Shown piece after piece: positions 60,201 through 64,000 of a stretch of DNA of 64,000 bases. Under the pieces are notes generated by a model, which saw nothing but the letters and a program-made list of their open reading frames with translations, did not search any database and was not told where the DNA came from. A program made the translations under genes and the position numbers. Source of the DNA: Chelydra serpentina (lineage: Eukaryota > Chordata > Testudines > Chelydridae); the NCBI GenBank assembly GCA_037349315.1, contig JBAIAC010000023.1:40411501-40475500 (forward strand), given 5' to 3'. Numbering within the stretch: position 1 is the first letter of the stretch; the number at the start of each line of letters is the position of its first letter.

Positions 60201-62521
60201 CCTACTGCTTCCTGTAGCTGAGAAGGATTAAAAAAGGAGCAAGGATCCTTAAGATGGGGCAAACAGTTGAAAACTGTTTAGTGAGCTGTGTTTTCTTCTG
60301 GGTTTTAGGAAAGAGAAGGGGTAACTGTCACTGTTGACAGAGTGAGAAATGTTTATGAAGACATCTTGTCTTAGATCTCATTAGTAAAGGTGCTAATATA
60401 TTGTTTTACCACCCTTATATAGTAGTTTTGCTGTAAAATTTGGTGCACTAAAGAAATTGCTCTTGTATGTGCAAGGCCCATCTCTTTCTTGGGCCTTAGG
60501 GGAATGAGTTGAGGGATGTGGGATGTGGGTATGTTGGGTATCTTGTATTCTTCTGGTGTGAGGGCTAGTTTTGGTTGAGGTTAATCTGTATTTTTACTTG
60601 AGGGATTTTAAAGAAATCTAGTTCTGTTAAATATTAGGCTCTCGGTGCTTTTACTTTTGGAAATCTGAATAAAACTAACCCAGTTGAGAATAAAACTAGA
60701 GATCCCAGTGTTCAGTGCATTTATGGTTTGCTGAATGGAGAGTGATGCTCTGAAAGGGCATTTCCAGCTCATCACTTTGGCCAGGGAGGGTATCAGGTTG
60801 TCCTCTCGTTGACGTCCCTTTATCGGTCTACTTGCTTTCTTCTGTGGTTAGTGGAATTTAGATGCATTTGCCATTTCTGAGTTGCTGCTAAGATGTATGA
60901 TGCCTCTTCTTGTTTCAGATGTTTGTATCACGGCTCACAGCTTACTTCAGAAGAAAATGTGTGTCGGCGACCGATGAGCGTGTGCAGAAGATGAATGAAG
61001 TTCTTAACTATATTAAATACATTAAAATGTATGCCTGGGTCAAAGCATTCTCTCAGAATGTTCAAAGTGAGTGCAGACACTCTGTAAACACATCTCCCTT
61101 TAGAAAACACACCACCCAGCCACATCCTCCTGGATCCTCCTAGCTCACTTTGGTAGATGCTCCTGCATGTGTGGTATGCTAGATCATCCATCCCTTGGAC
61201 GTCCTGCTATTTTTATTTACAATGGGCTGGCATGACAATCTCTGTTCCAAGTCTCACCTTTTAGCACAATGCTGTTTATGGCTTCCTTCAAACTTTTGGG
61301 CGTAAAGAGCTTTATTAATGTTGGGCTGGCTTCTACTATGAGTACTTATCTTGAACAACCTAGTACAAATTGGTCAGTTTTTAAATGTAATAAGAGTGTT
61401 CAGAATGCCAGCCTCACTGAGTTATACGTACACTTATGATTCTACCCTGTATAAAGGTAGCTGTTTCTAGAACATGAAAAATGCTGAAGCAGAAGAGGGT
61501 AGATCTCTTACTCATAGTGTTCCCAATGCATTAGTTGTGCCTGCTGCATTTGTATCTGTCTGTCTGAATTGCACCTCAGATGTGGTGGTGGTTTTTGTAT
61601 TTCTAGAAATCCGAGAGGAAGAACGTAAAATCTTAGAGCGTGCAGGCTACTTCCAGAGCATCACTGTGGGAGTGGCTCCAATTGTGGTGGTTATTGCCAG
61701 TGTGGTGACGTTCTCGGTCCATATGATCCTTGGCTATGATCTCACAGCAGCTCAGGTAATTGACTGGCTCATCACAGAGATGGGAATGTTACTTTATAAT
61801 ATCACTCCTGCAGTAGTTTTTCTAGGTTAAACTGTTGTAATCCTAAGTGGGTGCAGTTCAAAATACTCCAGATCTGTGAGAGTCTGCTGTGAGCCAAGCC
61901 ACAAAATAAAGAAGTGTGTATTTAATGACACAAAGTAGAGGCAGGTGTTATGCAACCTTCCCCTGCACAGGTTGGCCAGTGCTATTAAATCCTGGCCTCC
62001 CAAGAGCAGGGGCTCAGGGCCAAGTTTTCATCTGGGAAGAAGACCCAGTATCCTTGTTTGCGGGCATGATTTGCACCTGTGTTCTCTTGGTGGAAACAGG
62101 CTTCTGCAGAAAGGAGACTGGGACACTAGAGGTTTTTCTATTTATGCCATTTCCAGTGGAACTATGAACACCTGGGATATATCTCTCTGTTTAGTCTGTT
62201 CTAAAACTCTGTGATGGGGAGGACTCTGCCTTTTCCTGTATCAGGTTAGAGTATGTTGTATTTAAATGGTTCTTCTTGAATTGCAGACCTTTCCTTCTCA
62301 AGTGGAATGGTCTTGAATTGCTGCTGTTTATGGAACTTAATCCTTGGTGGTTTGGAATTGTTAATGGGTACTGCCACCAAAAGCTTTGTTTTGTTTGTTT
62401 GTCCTGTGTTTAGGCTTTCACAGTGGTCACAGTCTTCAATTCAATGACTTTTGCTCTGAAAGTAACACCTTTCTCCGTGAAGTCGCTATCTGAGGCATCC
62501 GTGTCTGTCGACAGATATAAG
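30133..62521 (+). CDS. ABCC5: ABCC5 (MRP5) exporter, N-terminal part, spliced, continues past window
   Basis: ABCC5 is a plasma-membrane ABC transporter that exports cyclic nucleotides, nucleotide analogues and other organic anions using ATP. Coding segments are 30133-30261, 52650-52807, 53069-53224, 54033-54180, 58743-58976, 59075-59248, 60919-61066, 61607-61755 and 62414-62521. They join in frame to 468 codons. The start MKDIDLGKEY and the KGKYHHGLN, NAGLFSCMTFSWL and RLERLWQEEL segments match vertebrate ABCC5 closely. It lacks the extra N-terminal TMD0, as ABCC5 does. Transmembrane domain 1 is complete: TM1 about 178-196, TM2 218-240, TM3 and TM4 295-333, TM5 and TM6 about 396-455. Both nucleotide-binding domains lie beyond the right edge; I found no next exon (linker) up to 64000. 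An in-frame TGA at 30091-30093 precedes the ATG, supporting this start. All junctions are GT/AG. The human gene has about 30 exons and 1437 residues, so this is roughly the first third. Confidence 0.96.
32697..32761. repeat. A-rich then C-rich low-complexity tract
   Basis: A run of As with CAACCCCC interruptions passes into CCCTCCCCTTCC and then a C homopolymer of about 18. It has no element boundaries. Confidence 0.8.
35027..35403. mobile_element. Harbinger MITE interrupted by a hAT MITE
   Basis: The left end GGGTACACAGCAGCTGG and the right end in reverse complement GGGTCTGTCCGCGTGG are flanked by TTA on both sides, giving a TWA target duplication. The nested hAT MITE at 35105-35197 splits it. 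Without it the element is about 285 bp. It is non-coding. Confidence 0.65.
35105..35197. mobile_element. hAT MITE nested in a Harbinger MITE
   Basis: The ends TAGGATGACCAG and, in reverse complement, TAGGGTGACCAA carry the family's inverted repeat. The flanks GTTAAAAA (35097-35104) and GTTTAAAA (35198-35205) match at 7 of 8. Same family as 27414-27540 and 36694-36819, but more diverged. Confidence 0.7.
36694..36819. mobile_element. hAT MITE (126 bp)
   Basis: TAGGGTGACCAG at the left and its complement (TGGTCACCCTA) at the right, with a perfect 8-bp target duplication ACTACAGC (36686-36693 and 36820-36827). Inside, CCCGATTTTT is repeated three times. It is non-coding. Confidence 0.88.
37035..37259. 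mobile_element. Harbinger-type MITE (225 bp)
   Basis: The ends GGGTATGTCTACC and, in reverse complement, GGGTATGTATACACTG are flanked by CAA and TAA, a decayed TWA duplication. The GCCCCAGTCAGCTG internal text and the TTTAATTGCAG inner repeat are shared with 879-1114. Same family. Confidence 0.65.
38084..38431. mobile_element. hAT MITE (348 bp)
   Basis: The terminal inverted repeat CAGGGGTGGCCAA / TTGGCCACCCCTG has a perfect 8-bp target duplication CTCTAAGG (38076-38083 and 38432-38439). The repeat extends inward as GAGCC...GGCTC text. It is non-coding. Confidence 0.9.
39789..40060. mobile_element. hAT MITE (272 bp)
   Basis: The ends CAGTAGTTCTCAAACT and, in reverse complement, CAGAGATTATCAAACT are flanked by TTCTGGAG and TTTTGGAA (6 of 8). 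It contains ACTTTGGATAAAAGCACTAT, a SINE-like tail motif. It is non-coding. Confidence 0.65.
40448..40498. repeat. (TG/TA)n microsatellite
   Basis: Alternating GTGTGTAT and TATATATGTG units over about 50 bp at the edge of the LTR block. Confidence 0.85.
40622..40752. repeat. Three ~42-bp tandem repeats
   Basis: Units share CAAAGT at the start, a variable middle, then GTCT..GA(G)C(C)TTT(T/C)ACC(C/T)AGATA. They are imperfect copies at 40622-40663, 40664-40704 and 40705-40752. Confidence 0.7.
40957..41522 (+). mobile_element. Solo LTR (566 bp)
   Basis: Begins TGTGACGAAGTAGG and ends CTCCGTGACA. It has an AATAAA at about 41433 followed by CTTCTGTTCTACTGG, placing polyadenylation in the plus direction. 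The flanks GTGGA and GTGAG match in part, so the target duplication is decayed or the insertion edge is off by a base. Internal retroviral genes are absent. Confidence 0.65.
41880..42455. mobile_element. Foldback element with 45-bp perfect inverted termini
   Basis: The first 45 bases from 41880 (starting AAGTAGTATAAGGGCCC) are identical to the reverse complement of the last 45 ending at 42455. It is flanked by ATTA on both sides (41876-41879 and 42456-42459). Inside are four copies of a ~130-bp unit, the first inverted relative to the next three. Each unit carries GGGGCGGGGCTTAAG, TCACATGACACACATTGC, CTTCCGGTCAGGTGGC and GGAAGTAATACCCC. The 4-bp duplication does not decide the superfamily. 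No open frame is meaningful. Confidence 0.85.
42700..43870. repeat. Probable LTR-derived repeat
   Basis: Includes AAAGGTTTATTAGATAAG, which read on the minus strand gives CTAATAAACCTTT with a poly(A)-type signal, similar in layout to the minus LTR at 11367-13524. I found no termini or target duplication, so this is a weak call. Confidence 0.3.
43870..46440. other. Intron 2 sequence, nothing supported
   Basis: There is a CT microsatellite (43996-44012) and a T homopolymer (44373-44392). An open frame of 130 codons (44889-45281) shows no family motifs. Confidence 0.45.
46459..47164. mobile_element. Possible hAT element
   Basis: The left end CAGGGATTCTGAAACTTC followed by a T homopolymer and GGTGACCC resembles hAT MITE starts. 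The right end in reverse complement CTAGCATTTCCCAACTTTGC aligns loosely. No 8-bp target duplication was found. The G+C-rich middle gives a spurious 175-codon frame (46449-46976). Confidence 0.35.
47744..49340 (+). mobile_element. Harbinger DNA transposon remnant
   Basis: The left end GGCCGTGTCTACACTGGCAG is of the same type as the Harbinger MITE ends in this window (GTCTACACT). A decayed DDE transposase follows from 48109. The right terminus could not be located; sequence after about 49340 changes character and a PLE starts near 49630. It sits in the sense orientation in ABCC5 intron 2. Confidence 0.65.
48109..49245 (+). pseudogene. Harbinger (PIF) transposase relic
   Basis: Starts with ATGGATCCCACACTGTTGAC (MDPTLLTNMLLALTNMS) and runs to a stop at 48313. 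After a frameshift it continues as the open stretch 48615-49061 with MGFPKCGGVIDGTHIPI, YINRKGYFSMVLQALVDHRG, KVHDSRIFRDTGLFRKP and GDPAYPLMLWLKKPYTG. IDGTHI and VHDSR carry the first two catalytic Asp of the DDE_4-type (HARBI1-like) transposase. A TAA at 49059 cuts it before the last acidic residue, and the downstream FGHLK and CCTLHNIC-like text is still readable but out of frame. The product would be a cut-and-paste transposase; this copy is dead. Confidence 0.85.
49630..50150 (-). mobile_element. Second Penelope-like family, 3' part
   Basis: Minus-strand PLE text: GTTGGTCC-type terminus near 49665, GTCTCTTTCACC, then CTGAAGA (49731-49737), and upstream a broken frame with LLCPVTAEV and HFALNGLLQHVL. 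The terminus is shared with the inverted pair at 28984-29079. It retains a hammerhead-like arrangement (CTGAAGA core, AGAT/GTCT stem I), but GAAA has become GAATA and stem II is degraded. Assignment as PLE rests partly on my recollection of the turtle consensus. Confidence 0.5.
50327..50563. mobile_element. MITE (237 bp) with TTG flanks
   Basis: The ends GGGCTAGTCTATAC and, in reverse complement, GGGCTTGTCTAGAC are flanked by TTG (50324-50326 and 50564-50566). CCAGCGCT and CAGCGCTG(A/T)AA texts recur inside, and CACCCCTGAGCG mirrors CGCTCAGGGGGGTG. The 3-bp duplication and GTCTA ends fit a Harbinger-type MITE. Confidence 0.7.
52255..52355 (+). repeat. LINE 3' fragment upstream of exon 3
   Basis: GAGCATTTGGTACTGGGCCA...GACCAGTCACAGGGCAGGAT, then GGACCATTGTTCTGATCTAG. 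This is the common 'ggcatctggtactgg..aggatactgggctagatggaccattggtctgac' LINE tail. Related fragments are at 62740-62895 and 63350-63475. Confidence 0.55.
52650..52807 (+). CDS. ABCC5: ABCC5 exon 3 (residues 44-96)
   Basis: Acceptor GTAAAAGCAG ends at 52649 and the donor AA|GTAAGA begins at 52808. It encodes VECQDALETAARAEG, SMHSQLRMLDEHHHKGKYHH and LKPIRTTS, cytosolic N-terminus. It has three consecutive His (DEHHHKG) where I recall human having EEHP. It ends with two bases of the next Lys codon. Confidence 0.93.
53069..53224 (+). CDS. ABCC5: ABCC5 exon 4 (residues 96-148)
   Basis: Follows a short 261-bp intron; acceptor CTTCTTTTAG. It encodes NQHPVDNAGLFSCMTFSWL, then KKGELFMDDVWPLSKHESSD and VNCR, the conserved stretch before transmembrane domain 1 (the 'SxxTFxW' region typical of ABCC proteins). 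The donor is AG|GTAGGG at 53225, splitting an Arg codon. Confidence 0.94.
54033..54180 (+). CDS. ABCC5: ABCC5 exon 5 (residues 148-197, TM1)
   Basis: Acceptor CTTCTTTTAG, donor CCA|GTAAGT at 54181. It encodes RLERLWQEELKETGPED, SLRRVVWIFCRTRL and the first membrane helix LIISIVCLMITQLAGFSGP. It ends in phase 0. Reading through the donor would add VSNIHPFFF and a stop at 54208-54210, a possible intron-retention end. Confidence 0.95.
56363..56428 (+). other. Candidate stop-containing cassette exon of ABCC5
   Basis: Strong acceptor TTCTTTAGAATTTTCAG|G and strong donor AAAG|GTAAGG bound 66 nt. Joined in phase 0 to exon 5 it would read DGCILRSE and then TGA (56387-56389), giving a 205-residue product that stops just after TM1. 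Short ABCC5 transcripts are known in human. Whether this exon is used is inference from splice signals alone. Confidence 0.4.
57949..57954 (+). terminator. Candidate intronic poly(A) signal
   Basis: AATAAA within TTTTTAAATAAAAGACTG, followed by TGTTATTTCGCAGTTGATGG. It lies 1.5 kb downstream of the candidate cassette exon and could end a short ABCC5 transcript. An AATAAA alone in A+T-rich sequence is weak evidence. Confidence 0.3.
58743..58976 (+). CDS. ABCC5: ABCC5 exon 6 (residues 198-275, TM2)
   Basis: Acceptor TTCTTCCTGTAG, donor GAG|GTGAGC at 58977. It encodes AFVVKHLLEYTQQSESNLQY, TM2 (SLLLVFGILMTEIVRSWSLA), WALNYRTGVRLRGAILTMAF and the coupling segment KKILKLKNIKDKSLGE. 78 codons, phase 0 at both ends. 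Confidence 0.96.
59075..59248 (+). CDS. ABCC5: ABCC5 exon 7 (residues 276-333, TM3-TM4)
   Basis: Separated from exon 6 by only 98 bp; acceptor GTATTTTTCAG, donor ATG|GTGAGT. It encodes LINVCSTDGQRMFEAAAVGS, then GGPIVAILGMVYNVIILGP and GFLGSAVFILFYPAM. It covers the third and fourth helices. 58 codons, phase 0 at both ends. Confidence 0.96.
59249..60918 (+). other. ABCC5: ABCC5 intron 7
   Basis: GTGAGT to TTGTTTCAG, 1.67 kb. It contains the L2-like LINE fragment at 59525-59860. The rest is unassigned. Confidence 0.6.
59525..59860 (+). mobile_element. L2-like LINE reverse-transcriptase fragment
   Basis: Across frames it reads LQ.VQNMVAYLSS, then HTTPVLHVL and FKPMVLIFKYM. This is the pattern of the C-terminal part of L2-clade LINE proteins ('ITPVL..LHWLP...FK.L.L.YK'). 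Stops and frameshifts make it dead. Its start contains three near-copies of CTGGATTATTGTAATTCA (59552-59622). Confidence 0.6.
60919..61066 (+). CDS. ABCC5: ABCC5 exon 8 (residues 334-383)
   Basis: Acceptor TCTTGTTTCAG, donor CAAA|GTGAGT. It encodes MFVSRLTAYFRRKCVSATDE, RVQKMNEVLNYIKYIKMYAW and VKAFSQNVQ, the intracellular loop. The 'R...DERVQKMNE.L..IK.IK.YAW' pattern is the ABCC signature of this loop. It ends one base into a Lys codon. Confidence 0.95.
61607..61755 (+). CDS. ABCC5: ABCC5 exon 9 (residues 383-432, TM5)
   Basis: Acceptor GTATTTCTAG, donor CAG|GTAATT. It encodes IREEERKILERAGYFQSITV, GVAPIVVVIASVVTFSVHMI and LGYDLTAAQ. It ends in phase 0. The open frame that runs upstream from 61474 is intronic and out of the conserved sequence. 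Confidence 0.95.
62414..62521 (+). CDS. ABCC5: ABCC5 exon 10 (residues 433-468, TM6)
   Basis: Acceptor TCCTGTGTTTAG, donor AAG|GTGAGT. It encodes AFTVVTVFNSMTFALKVTPF and SVKSLSEASVSVDRYK, the end of transmembrane domain 1. 36 codons, phase 0. The next exon (start of the linker before NBD1) is not found before the window ends. Confidence 0.94.
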
Positions 62522-62739
62522 GTGAGTGGTCTTTTGGCCATATCATTTTATCCTTAAGTGTGGGGCATCTCTTACAATACATGAATGCAGTTGACTATGC
62601 TAAGGAACCAGTTTAATGCCAAGGCTATTTTGGAGCAGGCTGGAAGTTGTTCTCTGGTTATATGTGCAGTTCTTATTCCCTGCAGAAAGGATATAAAACC
62701 TCATACTCGGGGCTTAAGCCAATCTCAAACTATTAAGGG

Positions 62740-62895
62740 TTAAGATGACACTTTCCAGGGGAGCAGGCTGTCTTGCATCTGGTGGCTGCAGGATTTCTTG
62801 CACCTTCCTGTGAAGCACTGGTGCTAGACACTGTTGGAGACAGGATATTGGACTAGATGAACCACATGTCTTATCTAATACAGCAATTCCTATAC
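62740..62895 (+). repeat. LINE 3' tail
   Basis: GGAGACAGGATATTGGACTA, GATGAACCACATGTCTTATC and ACAGCAATTCCTAT match the common LINE tail 'gacaggatactgggctagatgaacc..tggtctga..agtatggcaattcctat'. Confidence 0.6.
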
Positions 62896-63349
62896 TGTCT
62901 TTTAAGAGCAGCCTCATAGAACTCAATGGTATATTTCCTCAGTGAAACCTAGCATGTTACATTTGTACTTGTGCAGACTGATTTTCCAAGAACCGGGGAT
63001 ACATTTTTATTTGTAACCAAAAAAGGTTTGTGGTATTGGAATTCTATTCCATTAAAGCATCTGAAGAGTAATCTGTGTCCAAGGTGTAAGTCTTTAGTGA
63101 GCATGAGAGTCTGTCACTATGATCATTTTTGGATTTTACTTTCTTGGTTTTTAAATGATTTAAGGTCCTTTTGATCACTACTTTCTCGGCTCCTTGAACA
63201 CCAGAGATTGGGCCCAAGCTAGAATATCTGGCCCTATATACCTGAAGTTCAAGTGTCCTGATCTGGAATGCTGATTTTGATCCATCTGTACACTAACATA
63301 AATGTAGATGGCAGTGAAATGGGAAAATTCCTAACCTATGTGTATATAA

Positions 63350-63475
63350 TAGACCTTCTCTAATCTCCAGTCTGAATCAGGCCAATGGTCTGTCCGATCA
63401 GCTATCCTGTCACCAACAAAAGCCAGTATAGCAAGTGCTTCAGAGGAAAGTGCAAGAAAGCCCATACTGGAGACT
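63350..63475 (-). repeat. LINE 3' fragment, minus strand
   Basis: TGAATCAGGCCAATGGTCTG...AGTATAGCAAGTGCTTCAGA...GAAAGTGCAAGAAAGCCC is the reverse-oriented upstream part of the same LINE tail family seen at 52255 and 62740. Confidence 0.55.
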
Positions 63476-64000
63476 AAGGGAATGTTTCATCCTAACCTCT
63501 GGCAGTTATTGGTGGCCCTATCGGCCTCCTGTCCCATGATATATGTAGCCCAGAATTGCAGTGGTTTTTTTTTTTTTTTTTTTTCAGCCATACGGCACAT
63601 CCATACATGTCTAATTTGCTTAGGTGGTTGTTCTAAACCTGCGTTAGTGGAGGTTTGCAGCTGCAGAGCAGAGAATGTAATGTATGGTAGAAATGTGTGT
63701 GGAGGGGGAACAGAATAGGAGAGAGCAGTGACTTTCACTTTTCTCACATACCAAGTACATATAGTTGTCAGTGACAAAGCCTCAGGCTCGCTACTCTTGC
63801 TTTAACACTAACTGCCAGAAAGAAAATGCCTAAGCCAAGGTGGTTGTTGCTTAGATAGATGTATATTCATGTGGCGTGAAGAATTTTGAGAATAAAATGT
63901 AACATTGCAGTCTGTCTAAACTAAATCTAAGGCAGCAAATTTACAGTTCAGATCACAGAAACACTCCTCTCTCACCCCTTAATCCCTGGGAGCAGACACA

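Larger units (their letters stand above)
62522..64000 (+). other. ABCC5: ABCC5 intron 10, runs off the window
   Basis: Starts GTGAGT. It contains LINE tails at 62740-62895 (+) and 63350-63475 (-) and a T homopolymer at 63566-63584. I found no exon of the ABCC5 linker or NBD1. Confidence 0.6.

Noticed and set aside
61474..61606. ATG and open frame running into ABCC5 exon 9
   Set aside because: The sequence before 61607 does not resemble ABCC5 and a clear acceptor TTTCTAG sits at 61606.

Overview
The window is vertebrate nuclear DNA: spliced introns with GT/AG borders, a CpG-island promoter and dense interspersed repeats. The repeats are CR1 and L2 LINE tails, tRNA-derived SINEs, Harbinger and hAT MITEs, solo LTRs and Penelope-like elements (PLEs) with hammerhead motifs. 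That mixture, and the PLE and LTR types, fit a turtle. The species call is inference from repeat content.

There is one confident protein-coding gene, the 5' part of ABCC5 (MRP5, a cyclic-nucleotide and organic-anion exporter of the ABCC family), on the + strand. A CpG-island promoter lies around 27600-28310 with two ZNF143/THAP11-type motifs, a CCAAT box and a weak TATA-like box. A non-coding exon 1 is proposed at about 28107-28146, and translation begins in exon 2 at 30133. I place nine coding exons (30133-30261, 52650-52807, 53069-53224, 54033-54180, 58743-58976, 59075-59248, 60919-61066, 61607-61755, 62414-62521). They join in frame to 468 codons, covering the cytosolic N-terminus and all of the first transmembrane domain. 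The nucleotide-binding domains lie beyond the right edge. Intron 5 holds a candidate 66-nt stop-containing exon and a separate poly(A) signal, which could produce a short ABCC5 isoform.

Bases 1-27600 are intergenic. I found no gene there, only repeats and unassigned sequence: Harbinger-type MITEs, tRNA-SINEs, a PLE with two inverted arms (6326-7964), a 1.2-kb solo LTR (8824-10056), a three-level nest of SINE, LTR and hAT (11290-13622), a near-perfect hairpin (15515-15573), CR1 tails and nested hAT MITEs (18302-18892).

The 22.4-kb intron 2 is the main landing site for transposons. It holds several hAT MITEs with perfect 8-bp target duplications, a Harbinger MITE with a hAT inside it, and an LTR block that has received both a 566-bp solo LTR and a foldback element with 45-bp perfect terminal inverted repeats. 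It also holds a decayed Harbinger transposase gene and a second PLE family.
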